Assembly: GCA_007449985.2 (NCBI GenBank) | Contig: VIIQ02000186.1 | Location: forward strand, 110,679-174,678 | Reading direction: 5' to 3' | DNA: 64,000 nucleotides | From: Desmodesmus armatus | Lineage: Eukaryota > Chlorophyta > Chlorophyceae > Sphaeropleales > Scenedesmaceae | Shown here: positions 35,084 through 47,618 of the stretch, in pieces | Numbering within the stretch: position 1 is the first letter of the stretch | Layout of the letters: each line of letters opens with the position of its first letter | The notes under the pieces: model-generated | Databases searched by the model: none | What the model was told of the DNA's origin: nothing | The model's input: only the letters and a program-made list of their open reading frames with translations | Program-made: the position numbers and the translations under genes

Positions 35084-36304
35084 CCTGAGCACGACAAGCA
35101 GCAGCAACCACAATGAACAGGTGAATATCATTCACCAAACAAGTCCAAAACAATGCATATGCAGAGTAACCCTTATGAGTCGCCTACAACCTGCACTGCT
35201 TTGGTGCAGCAACAGCTGCTGCGGGCAGCAGGGAGGTTAGGGGTGTTTGAAGCAGGTTCAGGCAGCTGAGCACCTCGAAACATACCTCCTCAATGCTTAA
35301 ATGCGTATCTTTTTTCTTCCTTGTTGGTCTGTTCCCTATGAAAAGATCGATCTCACTCAGCACTGTAGGTCCCAGATGCAGCTTAACGCCGACAATAGCT
35401 TGTTATCATTTGAAACGGAATTGGTTATGAATTGAAGGATGCATCGAGAACAGTGTGGGCGGAAAGTCCATGTGACACCAGCTGGTCCTAAACCCTGGTC
35501 ACTCCCACACCCAGGTGGAAAGCATGCAACATCTAGTGTTGTAGTAAGATCACAGAGGCTGAACCTGTCGTGTCTGTCAACGACAAGAAGTGGTTAGTGA
35601 TGCATATTCATGTGCAAATGCGGCTAGACAAGCTTCGGGGCCCCCTAACCCTTGGCTCACTGTGACATGCAACATCTAGGGTGTGTTGCTTGCTTGTGTT
35701 ATGCTCCAATCCTGGTGCTAGGGGAATTGATGAGCCTCACTAAAGCTGCTGTTGGCTTGCCTTGCTGACTGTACATGTTGCGCGGGTGTACATGGCTAAT
35801 GGGGCTAGCACCAGCAGAGGCAACCAAAATTCATTCAACCTTGTTGAATTTGACGACCGTGTTCACCACAACCACGGGCCTGCCAAACCCAACGTAAGGA
35901 TACAGGTGTGAACAAACACAAACAGCTGCTGACCGGCAGGTCAGCATGCAGGCAACAATGGTGCACAGCACAAACCTATGCCATACTCGCCACCAGCACC
36001 ACACCGCCTGAGTGAGGCAGGCTCAAACACACTCGAACACATTCGAAGGGCGCTGCAGCTGCCTTGTGTTTACTCAGTGGGTAGGGCGCTGCCCTAACCA
36101 CGGAGCAAGCAATAGATGCAAACGATAGATGCAAAAAAGGAGGATGAGCAGCATCTGCTTGGCACTTCCTGCTGTGTTTTCCCGCTGCCGTCGCGGCTGC
36201 AGCTGCTGCCGCCAAACCAGCACACAGCTCAACATCCGCTGCTGCTGCAGGGATCATCCCTGTTGTGCATGCATCAAAGGAGCACAACACATTACTTCAC
36301 ACTG
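35084..36304. other. Spacer between LRR and 5'-nucleotidase genes
   Basis: No gene is recognised. A short direct repeat (CATGCAACATCTAG) occurs near 35523 and 35667. The right part should hold the 3' UTR of the nucleotidase gene. Confidence 0.5.
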
Positions 36305-39300
36305 CTAGCTGGCTCCACCACTGCTGCTTTGCGCGCCAGGCTGTCGCCGCCGCTGCTGCTGCTCTATACTGCTGCCGTTGCTGCTCGTTTGCCGCCGCTG
36401 CCGCCCACTGCCTGTCAGCTGCTGCTCGTGCTGCATCTTGGTCCCCACCGCCGCCGCTGCTGCCGTTGCCCCTGCCGCTGCTGGATACGGTTCGTGCAAC
36501 AGGGTGTCCGTAAGGTCCGTCGCCAGCATGTCGTACCGTGCAGCTGCTGCTGCCACATTCTCTGCTGCTGCCGGTGATGTGGGCAGAATGAGCCCGTCCT
36601 GCAGCTCCCCCCTGGCCTGCTGCTCCTGCAGTGACTTGTAGTAGCTGGTGAGGTTGCGGTCGTGAGCCAAGCTCTGGCTGGGGCTGCGGAAGTACATGTA
36701 GGGACTGCGAGTGGTGGTGGGGGGGGGCACAAATACACAAACAAACACACAGGTCGAGGATGGTTCAGCAGAGGGCCAGGGGTTGAGCTGTGAAGAGATG
36801 AGCTAGCATGGTGGGGGACTGCAGTGCAATAAAGCAGTGTGTGAGACAGGAGGTTTGAGGAGGGTTGGCAGCCAGCAATGTGCTTTCCTGTCAGCAGCAG
36901 GACTACAGTGTGGTCACACACAGCACAGTGCTGCAACAAAACCTACCTCCGTGAGGTGCACTCAAGCACTGTCCATGGACGCGTAGGGTTGAAATTTCAC
37001 TTGACAAACCAACCACACACTTACCACACCACTAGGGTTGCGCACCAATATCGCACCAGCTGCACGCCCCCCCCTTCCTCCGTTAAGGTACACACCTGTA
37101 GCGTAGGAAGTTGCTGACTCTGCTGGTGTAGACGTCCGCATACTTCTCTATCTGTCGACACAGCTGGCTCTTGTCATTCAGCCCAGCACGTGACAGGAAG
37201 CCCCACCTGCGCAACATCAGCACAACACCAGGCGCAGGAGCAGCAACAGGAATGAGAACGAATGCCGCATAAAGCACCATGATCCAGGGCGCAGTGCCGT
37301 AACCAGTGTGTGTGGATTGGACAGCCCCTCCAAGGATTCAAGATGCATTGCGTATTTGCGAACCATATGCATGGCCGAACGAGTGCAATTTCTGCATGTG
37401 TTAGTGCATCAACTCCTTCAAGCAAAAATGCTGACAGGGCGTACAAACCTCCCACCCCCTCCACAGATATCTCGACCCTGGTCAAAACCCTCGCCACCGA
37501 GCGCACAGTACAGTCCGACACACCCGCGCACCTCTTGTTGAAGTGTGATCCGTCCTGCTCCAGCATAGGCCCGATGCGTTCGTCCAGCTGCTCCAGCACC
37601 ACCAGCAGCTCACCCAGCGTCTCATTGAGCGCCTCCTCATCCTCGGACTGAAGTTGCTGGCGTCGATGCTGCCACCTGGGGGCAAGGCGATTGGACAAAA
37701 GCAGGGAGCAGGCAGGCACGGTGCGGATGGATACTGACAGCTGGATTCATGCACACATTTGACCATGGCAGTCGTGGCAATGTTTTGGCCAGCACACACA
37801 AGACAGAAGGTATACTAGACCTTGGTCAGTAACCAATGATTCACCAACATCAAGTGGCGCGATATGTCTTTTGTTGCTGCAGTTTTATTACTTCTCACTG
37901 ACAGTTGCTAAGCACAGCCCCCTGCAGTGCGGCCACCAGAGCAAGCATGTCGCCCGTAGTGAAAACACAAAAAGCAAGGCGCAAACACCCAGGACCACTG
38001 CCTCCTACCTTCAACTGCTGCTGCCCTGCCGGCCTCCCAGTCATTTTCCGCATCGCTGCCCCGTTCCGCAGCGAGTGCGCGTTGGCGGGCAAGACGCAAG
38101 TGGTTGAGCAGGTCCCCTACAATCTCCTTCTTTATCATCAACTGCTTCAAGGTGTCCCTGCAACAGCAGCATGTCAATTTCCTCGCTTAACGACAGGGGA
38201 GAAGGCGGCTACTGCAGGACTGTCTGGTTACCATACATGCTGATGCCCATGAATTCTACATGACCATACACATCTACATGTGCACATTACGCAAGCAGCC
38301 CTTGCCGAGACTAGGCCCAGAAGGGCCTGCACCTGGCTGCCCCTCCCCCAGTCACACGATTGAACATAGAAGAAGACAAAGCCAGCAGCTGCCATGCAGC
38401 CCACCGTACCCCCACCTGTGTGGGCGCCCTGCTGCCAGTGCCACCACCTCCGCCTCCAGCTCACGAATGACCAGCGCAGTGCGCCACCTGCAAACGACAC
38501 CAGCACAGCATAGCACAGCACAGCGCATGTGTCATACAATGCTGGTGTGTACGGCACGTCAGAAAATGCTGGCAGTGGCGAGACTGGTTACGGGCTGGCA
38601 GTATCAAGGAATGTGTGACAGGCAGACAGGCATGTGTCACAGACAGGTTGCTGCAGGCTGTGCGGCCTCGAGACAGAGAGGGGTGGGCAATGGTCACGCT
38701 TTTCAGCGTCATTTCACCTGAAGTTGATCTTGGCCAGTGCCGCGTCTGTGTAGATGTGGTCGCCCACGTACAGAATGTCATCACCCTCAACACCCAGTGC
38801 AGCCTCAACCTGCAGGGGGGAGAGGAAAAAGTGGAACGTGCAGCTGCTGTGAGGGTTCAACTGCTGTCGCGCCGACACTACATACATTGCGCACCTTCCA
38901 CTGCGTCAGCAGAGGCCCTTTCAGCAACTAAATATCCTGTTAATCTAAATAGATTAAGCATTCACCCCCAACATGAATGCTTCACCCCGCCACCATCCAG
39001 GAGTGTGCAGACTTCACACACCAAGTGTCTCGAAGCTGACACCATCACCATGACCCCCTAGCAACATTCTTCAGCCCCGCCCCTCGTTCGTGCGGCATGA
39101 GAAGTCCCATTTACCAATGTGCCCAACCATGAATAGCACAACGCACTGCTCACCTGGCGTGCGCTGCCGCCGCAGTACAGTCCCCCTCGCTTTGCCGCCA
39201 ACACTGGCCGCATGAGGCCGTCTGGCGTGACCACCTCGTACAGCGGCATGTTGTAGCTGAAAAATTCTGGCTTGCGGGACATGACAATCACCTGAGGGGG

Positions 39301-42300
39301 CGACAGCACATGCAGCAACAATCAGAAACATTGCGGGTGCTTGTAACAAAACAACCTGAGGGTGAAACAGCACATGCCAGCCCATGCAGCGACAATCAAC
39401 AAGATGCAGCGACAATCAACAAGACAACGCGAGTGCGTGTAATTAGGTCAACTCTGGCTAGCATGACGTGAACATGACCTGCATTGGTGACAGAGCTTGT
39501 GAAGTGAGGTGCATGGAGTGGGCCCAGTGAGCAAGAGCGCCTGATGGAAGACCGGACGGCTGCTGTTGGACACTGAGCAAGGACAATGGAGGAGAGCCAT
39601 CTGAGCTTGCAAACTTCAGAAGCCTCTAGCATATTGAACGACATAGCAGGAGCTTGTAACAGGGGCTGACCAGTGACCTGCTGAGGGCGATACATGCCAC
39701 AAGCAAACATGCAGACCCCCTCAGATCTGGCAGTTTTTCTGCCCAACCCCATCAATTGGGACAAAGCCCTCTCCAGCACCCTGTCAACAAAGTCTATATG
39801 GCGCCAGACCTAGCCAACCCTGGTTCTTACTACATCCTTACACCCTGCTTCCTAAGCGCCTTCATTGCAATCTTTCTGTCTCACCATGTCGAAGAGGTCC
39901 CTCCAGGTCATGCCTGAAGGCAAATGCCTGTCGTAAGCGAACGACATCATCTGTTGGGTGTACTCGTAGTCACTGCATGGTCGGCAGCAGGCAGCAGGGT
40001 AACAAAATGTGTCAGCAGCACAACAGTATGCCTAATGGCAGGCCACCTTCAGTTTGCCGACTTGTGTTCTGCTGATAAGTTGCTTGAGTTCCAAAATATG
40101 CTGGCAAGTAGACCCACCCGCACTTAGCGCGGGAGCGTACCTCAACCCCGACTCCTCTCAACCCCAACCCCACAATCAAAAATGTACGCATCCAAAGCAG
40201 CCTGTGCACCTGTTAGTGATGAGCAGCAGCATCTTCCCAGCCTCCTTTTGGTCCAACAGGGTTGCAGCCATCTCAGGGTCGGGACGCACAAAGCGGTCAG
40301 GGTCCTGGGGGTGGATTGTGTGACAAGGGTATGAGAAAAAACGGTGATGCGTTAGCCACAAGGCTGTGTTTGGGCTTCAGGAACCCACCATGTAAAGTGG
40401 CTGCACCATTCGAAGTATAGTATGGTATTGGCCCAAATGATCACCTGATCAATTCTAAGCGCCAGCGCCCCCCCCCCCTTGCACACAACTGTGGCCCCCC
40501 TGGCAAGCTCCTCGTCTACAAATCCACATAAAGACACAGACACGTCACACACCTGGATGATCTCCCGCTTGAGCTTGCCCTCCACGTGTGTCCTGTACAG
40601 CGCCTTGCTGACCAACTTGTACAGACCCTGGTAGCTCATAGTGCCAGCAGCAGACGTGCTGAACGCACCATAGTCCAGGCGGTCAACAAGCTGAGGCACG
40701 AGCAGCAGCAGCACAGGCAGCACGGGAGATACCATGCAGGTGTGAGGAACAGAAGGAGCAGCAGAAGCACGGTCACACCTTGCCCGGATACCCCAAATAG
40801 TGATAGAACCAGCAGATGTACAGAGACATGCAGCAAAATAGCCTAGGACAGTATAGCCTCCACAAAGCTCAGTGCATTGCCGATTCTGTGACCCAATCAA
40901 CCCGACCATATCACACATATCCAGCCAGACCACCAGCCACCCCCCACCAGCCACCCCCCGCCACCTACCCAGTCATTCCCGCCCTCACCCCCCCCCCCCC
41001 CCATGTCGCCTGAATGTACATACCAGCAACGGCATTACCTTCACCAACCTCAGTGCATGGCCGACTATGTGACCAATCAGCCCGCACACATCACCCATCC
41101 AGTTAAGCCACCAGCCAGCCAGCCAGCTCCAGCCACCTTCTGCGTCAACCACCTCCATCCGCCTATGCATCCACCTGGTCACCCCCCACGCCCAAATCTC
41201 ACCTGCATGTACATGACAGCCTCGCTGACGCTGAAGAGTGTGTTGAGGAACACCCAGCGCCCCTCGTGTCGCAGGTTGACAACCTCGCGCCCGTAGAACT
41301 GACGGATCTCCTGCCAGCTCATCATGCGCGTACCATGCATGGCACGCTTCACGAGCCTGAAGAGACACACAGGGGGCAGGGGTACAGCGCAACAACCAGC
41401 GAGTCAGCAACTACGGCTACTGACCACTGCTGTTGGGTGAGAGGTTGTTGCATGCATACTTTCCCCAGCAGGTACTGCACAGGCAACCACAGGCAGCCAC
41501 GAGTCTGCATTGCACGCACATCTTGGTATGAAAAACTGCTACATCCTAGCCAGGAGACGGGTTGAAGTACCCAAACCCTAAACCCTAAACCCTAAAAGGC
41601 ACTCACCCAAACCTGTCGACCTTGATGAGGTTGCCATACTCCTTGTCCATGATGAGACCACGAATGACGAGGTCAGGGTCGAAGCGCAGCCCGTCAACAG
41701 GCACACCTGCAGCACGAAGCGTCTCAAGGCCATACTGGTACGCACGACCCTGCAGCACAGCACGACACGCCACAGCACATGGCAGAAGAAGGATTCACAG
41801 CGCAGCACAGCATCAGCACAGCGGTCCCAGACTTGCCGTCAGTATTTGGTCTGCGCACAAGCCCTCAGCACATCAGAGCAGCCAGCCAGGCATACTTGTC
41901 ATAGTGTCCTTGCTGCCAACTGCCAAGTGAACAGAAAGAGAGCTTGAAAGATGCGTTACATTATTCCAGCTCGTGCAAAGACACACACCACTGCCCCCAA
42001 TCCTGCCTCACCTCCCATGCGTTGACGTCATAGTGAATGAGTGTGTAGTCCATGTCATACCCAATGGCCTTGATGCTGCAGGGCAAACCCCACCACACAC
42101 ATTGATCATCACCATCCTTTCCTGCATCTGCTGACCCTAAATAGAACTCATCCCAGCATGCAGGTAAAGTAATTCTCCGCCCTGGTGAGCTACACAGCAG
42201 CAAACCTCGTGTCAGCAGGTGCAGCAATGCTGAACCCAGCACACACCTGACACACTGGCGCTGTTAACTGACTACTCCTGCTTCTGCTGCCCTTCTGCGA

Positions 42301-45300
42301 CACAATGCAAGACTTGACAGTGCCGCGACAAACAAAACCTATTCCAGCGCAGACTCTAATCACCCCTTGCCGTCACCTCGCCGCCACCCGCACCCCCTAC
42401 CCCTGGTCCTGCCCCTCTTACCCACCTGCGCAGGTTGAGTGTTCGTGAGCAGTACACCCCCCGCTCAGGCCGTGCAGCAGGCCACCTGTGAGGCACCTCC
42501 AACTCATCAAGCACAGACTGCACATTGTGGAAAACGAGACACAAAACACAAATTCAGACATACCGCACACAGTTGAAAAAAGTGACAATAGCAATAGGAA
42601 AATTCAGGTGGGGCACCTCCAGCACCGACAGACCAAAAGATGCGCGTGAGCGAAGGCTGTCACAATGCATACAAAGGCCGCCTGGTGAAGCAGAAGCAAG
42701 AATGACGCCACGTACACACCATACTTGGAACTGCCAAACCAATAGATTCACTTGAACAGGGAATAAAATCCAGCCAGGTCTCCTTTAACCCAGATGACCC
42801 CACAGACCCAGTCTGACCATCCTCCTGCAAAGCTGCTGCAGCCCCTGCCTATGCCCAACCGAGATACACCGCCGGCACAGCTCTACACAGTGTCTCAAAC
42901 CACTGCCTGAACCCACACGTTGCTGCTGCCAGCTCTGCCACTGCCACTGTGACATACTCCTCCACGCTAGACACCAGAGCTCCACCCAAATCCAACTTGA
43001 CTATACAAACCCTTCACATCCAGCATTCCATCCCACACCGCCCAGTCTCACACCAGCAACCCACCCTCCCCTCCCCCCCCACCCAACTCCACTGCATGCC
43101 CCGCCCCCCTCTCCACACCCCAAAACACACCTGCGTGGCTGCTGCCAGGTCCGCCACCGGCACTGTGGCTATCTCCTCCAGGCTGATCACCTAGAGCTGT
43201 ACCTGCCCGTTACTTCGCCACACTCAACTTGACAACCCAAACCATTCACATCCAGCATTCCACCCAGATTCACAACTGCAACCCCTCCCCCCCTCCCCCC
43301 CCCCCCCCCACACACACACTTAAAGCTCTGCCCGCCCCCTACCTGTGTTGCTGCTGCCAGATCTGCCACTGGCACTGTTACGATGTCCTCCAGGCTGTTG
43401 AGTCCAAACACGTTGACCATGCCATCACGCTTCAGGCGCTGCACCAGGTGCAGGTTGCCCTCAGTGGTCTCACCCAGGTAGTCAAACTGAATTGCAGACA
43501 AGGGGCGGGGGGGGGGGGTGAGGGAGTTGTCAGATACCGATTAGTAGTAGTGAGCAAGAGGGCGGGGTGTGTGACGGATGGGAGCCAGAGGGGAGAGGGA
43601 ATGTGGTCAAAGTCACCTTGAAAGCAGTTCACAGGAGTTAAGGGGGTAACCGGGCAGGACTGAACGAAGGTAAGAGGACAATGAAGAGAAAGAGCGGCAA
43701 GGGAAGAGAGGAGGTGCAGGTTGCCCTCAGTGGTCTCACCATGGTAGTCGAACTGAATTGCAGACGGGGGGAGGGGGGGACATGAGGGTCACAACCCAAG
43801 TGGTGAATTTGAGCAGGTTGGGGGGCGGGGCAGTTGGGAGCAAGGGGGGGGGGGGAGGGGGGGCGGCGTAGTTCAACTCATCTCGAAAGCATGAGACAGG
43901 CATGACACAGGGCAGGACTGCAGGAAGGTAAAAGGGGACAAAATGAAAATGACGGCAAGGGAAGAGAGGAGGTGCAGGTTGCCCTCAGTGGTCCACCAAG
44001 GTAGTCAAACTGGAACGCAGACGGGGACAAGAAGGGGAGGGGGCGTGGGGAGGAGGAGCGGACTGCAACGTAGGAGAGTGGTCACACACAAGTGGTTGAA
44101 ATGAGAAGGGAGGGGGTGGATGTTCCAGGGGCATCTGCGCATGCACAACAAACACATACCCTCAAACTGATGCCCTGCCATGAGTGAGTGTGTTTGCTGC
44201 TGGGGTGCCGTGATGTCATGCTGCCCTCTCAGGTGCTGTCGAATGTATTCACAAATGTGCAGCCGTGATCACGATTGCCGCTGGTACAACCTCTGTTTCT
44301 GCTGCTGCTGCTGCTGCTGCCAGAACACATGTCCACCATTGCTCACCCAGCACTGCTGCTGCTGGACAGCCTCTTTTGCTGCTGCCGCTGCCAAAACTCC
44401 TGCAGCCCTTTGAGCAGCCAGGCTGCAGTTGCTGTTGGTGCACCCTCTGTTGGTGCTGCTGCTGTTGCCGCTGCCAGCACTGCCCTCCCGCATTCAAAAC
44501 CGTCACTGGCAGCAGTGAGCCTCCCCCGCCTGTCCCCAAAAAACCCCACAACCCAGGACCTATGAATCCCAAGCTTGTTCCGCCTACTTGCATTCATGCT
44601 GGTTTGCTGATGATTAGTACAAATTTCCTTTGTGCTGGACAATTGAAGCTTACAGGCTACGCGCTGGAGTACAGCGATGGGAGCTCTGACAACTGTTCAT
44701 TGCTGCTGATAGTGGCAGAGCTGGTGTGCCAGCAGGTTGAGTTTCTGCCCACGCCAAATGCCGAAGCAGAGGTGTACTGCCCCCACTGCCACACTGGCAG
44801 GGGCACTCATACCCGCTACTGTTGTAGCTGTTACTCTACGGTGCCCAGCACCAAGGCCAACGCACGTGCCCCCCACCCCTCTACACTGCTGGAATCTGTT
44901 GCCCTGTGGAATGTGCTGCCGGTTTGAAAGGACGGCATCAAAACTGCCAGCTCATCCAAAATGCCAGCTCATCACACCCCCCTCACCTTTGCATCTTCCT
45001 CCTCCACTTCCTCCACCAGACCTGACTCTGTTATGAATGTCTCACGGTCCTCATCGGCCCGCTCTTCCTCAACCTGCTCCACCAGGGGCCTCTGCTCCTC
45101 AGGAGGGATCATAGTGTTGGCTGGATCGTTCATAGCCTGATCCTGTGATAGCATGGGGCTGTCAGGAGGGGCCGCATGGGCCCGCCTAAGCTCTGGCCTG
45201 CGTGCTGGGCACTGCTGCTGCTGTTGGTGAGGGGGGCAAACACGTGAGGGCACACGAGGCCGCCTACAAGCTGCCTGGGGCAGCGTCCGGGACTGAAGCA

Positions 45301-45301
45301 T
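36305..45301 (-). CDS. HAD-superfamily 5'-nucleotidase (cytosolic purine type)
   Basis: Sixteen exons (minus): 45301..44987, 43486..43343, 42517..42426, 42075..42012, 41749..41607, 41356..41203, 40690..40553, 40304..40210, 39972..39885, 39291..39154, 38809..38718, 38487..38416, 38157..37999, 37675..37532, 37206..37096, 36704..36305; about 782 aa. HAD motifs are clear: DMDYTL (Asp191, Asp193), LLLITN (Thr380), RKP (Lys418), GDHIYTD (473-479). Order and C-terminal VYTSRV..FLRY match the NT5C2/NT5DC family, which removes phosphate from nucleoside monophosphates. The first 105 aa start basic and Gln-rich, perhaps an organelle transit peptide, then turn acidic. The tail is Ala/Gln-rich. One junction is unresolved: the canonical donor at 38009 is out of phase with the next exon, so I used a weak GTGG donor after 37999. 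A 60-nt phase-0 exon at 43190..43131 may add 20 aa. Confidence 0.85.
40860..41130. repeat. Intronic direct repeat, two copies
   Basis: CTCAGTGCATTGCCGATTCT...CACCAGCCA near 40870-40940 recurs as CTCAGTGCATGGCCGACTAT...CACCAGCCA near 41050-41120, in the intron between nucleotidase exons 6 and 7, separated by a C run. Confidence 0.8.
41573..41597. repeat. Interstitial telomere-type repeat
   Basis: About 3.5 copies of CCCTAAA (TTTAGGG on minus) lie in an intron a few bases from the exon 5 donor of the nucleotidase gene. Degenerate versions occur at 30100-30300. Confidence 0.9.
43131..43190 (-). other. Candidate extra exon, tandem copy of exon 2 end
   Basis: Minus strand GTGATCAGCCTGGAGGAGAT...GCCACGCAG, flanked by TCTAG and GTGTGT, encodes VISLEEIATVPVADLAAATQ. 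This is a near copy of the end of nucleotidase exon 2 (NSLEDIVTVPVADLAAATQ). At 60 nt it is phase 0 on both sides and can be inserted without breaking the frame. A third, decayed copy lies ~215 bp further left (42917-42975) with both splice sites damaged. Confidence 0.65.
43487..44030 (-). repeat. Tandem copies of exon 2 5' edge
   Basis: The acceptor and start of nucleotidase exon 2 (CTGCAATTCAG|TTTGACTAC..GGTGAGACC) are repeated with junctions at about 43752 and 44009, spaced ~260 bp, together with intron sequence (AAGGGAAGAGAGGAGGTGCAGG). Confidence 0.9.
44180..44930 (+). other. Unassigned open frame opposite nucleotidase intron 1
   Basis: A 220-aa plus-strand frame (44265-44927) begins as CTG-repeat translation. 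Its second half (from about 44600) is non-repetitive and includes YCPHCHTGRGTHTRYCCSCY, two CxxC pairs that could bind zinc. No start, splice or family support; noted as possible nested coding sequence only. Confidence 0.25.
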
Positions 45302-45885
45302 GGTGATAGAAATACGATATGTCTTTGTTGAGACTTCAGGAGGAGCAGACGTGCATTTGTGCGGTGGATATGCGTTTCCCGACACCAAGCTGGGACACTA
45401 AGCTGGGAGAGAATAACGAACGCATTTTCCAGCTCTCACGACATCCTTCAAACTGTGTGTTGATCAGGGTTGGTTGGGTGACACGTGTTCATGTCATGGC
45501 ATGTGTGATCATTGACGTATCCACAATACATACATCGTATATGCATTCAAAAACAGCATCCAAGCTTTCAAATGCAGATCGACCTGCAGCTGTGCGATCT
45601 TGGGTTGCAGGTGATCTGAACAACAGTACAGTCCTGGTTGAGGCCTCCCTACGAGATAACATCTCTGGGCAGCACCAAATTTCACAGTACGTACGGCGAA
45701 ACAGGCTGAGTTCCCACTTGCAGCGCAGTTGGACCCCAACACAGGTGAGGTGCCTATTCTGCGTCCACCACCAGTAGTAGTGATGTCTACCCTTCTCCTG
45801 ATGCCCATGCCAATTGCAGTTTGTTGGTGGCGACACCTTTAGACACCTTCAACCTTCTGCGGCTCTGCTGCTTCTTTCATACAGG
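45302..45885. promoter_or_regulatory. Shared upstream region of divergent genes
   Basis: The minus-strand nucleotidase and the plus-strand LRR gene start head to head 584 bp apart. The LRR transcript must begin upstream of the 3' splice site at 45884, so both promoters are confined to this interval. I see no convincing TATA box. Confidence 0.4.
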
Positions 45886-47618
45886 ATGTCGTGCCCAGCC
45901 TCGTCGCTGCTGCACGTGCCGGACCCGTGCCTGGTCGTGGTGCTGCAGTTCTGTGCGGACGACCTGCAAAGCCTCTTTAGAGCAGCACGTTCCCACAGCA
46001 GGCTGCACCAGGCAGCTGTGCTGGCGCTCAGCAGCATCTCCGTAGAGAGTGCAGCACAGGAGCAGGTGGACGGGTTGCTGCTGTACTTGCAGACGCACGG
46101 CCAGCATGTGGAAAGCATGGACCTTACTGGTGTGAGGTCCGGATTAGTCAGTGTCCACCAGCTGCCGCCCTTCCTGCAGCTTGACAGCTTGAAACTCTAC
46201 GCCCTGCACCTGCAGCTGCAGCCAGGGGCTGGGTTCCAGGGTTTGGTGCGGTCTGGGGTACCCCTCAAGCAGCTGCGGCTGAGGGCATGCAAGCTGCTCG
46301 ATGGCATGCAGGGGCTGGCAGCAGCCTTGGCCTTGCTGCCGGATCTGCAGCACCTCAGCATTTCGGCTCCCTCTGTTGAGTCTAGAGAGGTCAGCTTTCC
46401 GGTTGGGGTGCTGTCAGGGATGCAGCAGCTGACCTACCTAGAGCTTGCTTATGTCGTGGTGCAGGGCCCCAATCAGGGGGCCCCGGCCCTGCAGCCGCTG
46501 CAGGCCCTCACTCAACTGGCTGACCTGCGGCTGGCTCCCACACACGTTACTTGGGAGCCAGCCATTGACGGCAGCGTGGTGTCAGCCATGCGGCATCTCA
46601 CCCGTTTGGAGGTGACTTATTGTGCTATGCTTGCAGCTGGCGCCATGGAGGCCCTCACCCAGCTGCAGCACCTGACAATCAACTCGATTGAAAAGAGTAT
46701 GATGTCGGGAGGGGCAGCGCGGCTGGTGTCCCGGTTGCAGGCTTTGCAACAGCTGACATACCTCCGCATGCAGTGCATTGTGCGGGAAGAGGGCGACCCC
46801 CCTGCAGCAGTTTTCTCAGCTTTAACAGCAAGCAGCAAACTTCAGCACCTTGACATCAGCTACTGCGTGCTGCCAACAGATGTTTGGCAGCATGTGTTCT
46901 GTGCTGGCAGGCAGCTGCCGCACCTGTGGTCTCTCAACATCACACATGTCAGCAATCTGCAAGGTGATCTAGCAGCTCCTGAAGGCCCCCGCCTTGTGAG
47001 CTGCTGCCCTGGCCTGCAGTCTGTGGCCATACAGGGTCTACAGAGCAGCGCAGAGCTGCTGGCCTCATTAGGGAGGCTGAGCGGGCTGCACACGCTGCGC
47101 CTTACCGCTGATGCGGAGGAGTTTCAGGCTGTGTGTCAGCTGACAACTCTGCGGGAGCTTCACATGTATGCTCCTGAACTCTTAAGAGACAGAGTGCGTG
47201 CTCTTGCTCCTGCAAGAGGGCTGGGGCTGTTTCTGCAGCTGACGCACCTAAAACAGCTGACATGTCTTGGGTTTGCTGAGCGCTCTGGCGAGTTTCGAAC
47301 TCTGACAAGCAAGGTAGGTCATGTCGCTACAGTTGGCTGTTCCGCTGCCAGCACACCCTGTCCGCTGTAGCTGTTGTGTGTTGTCAGCTTGTAAAGACCG
47401 CATCATGATGTAACGCTTCCTGTCTAACATTCACGTTGGGTTGGCTGATTCACGTCTGTATAACCACTGTGTGGGGCATGCTGTCATGTGTCGATGTGCA
47501 GACCCCTGGTGATGAGCCCGTCTGGCGCCAGGTGCTGAGGCTACTCACACAAGACAGCAACCCTGAGGTGGCACAGCAGGCAGTGGAAACACTAGCAGAT
47601 GTGCTCTCGCTGGAGTGA
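45886..47618 (+). CDS. F-box-like/LRR protein, complete two-exon gene
   Basis: Exons 45886..47313 and 47502..47618 give 514 aa. The ATG is one G after a TTTCATACAG acceptor. The head is MSCPASSLLHVPDPCLVVVL then SLFRAARSHSRLHQ (F-box-like), followed by LRRs across residues ~100-470. The donor after SK is GTAGGT; the acceptor GATGTGCAG opens TPGDEPVWRQVLRLLTQDSN...ETLADVLSLE and stop. This is one of the two clean copies of the family. A role in ubiquitin ligase targeting or other protein recognition is inferred from fold only. It is divergent from the nucleotidase gene. Confidence 0.88.

Noticed and set aside
36061..36115. tRNA-like stretch (ACTCAGTGGGTAGGGCGCTGCCC)
   Set aside because: It resembles a D-arm and A box, but no matching acceptor stem or GGTTCGA-type T arm follows at the right distance.
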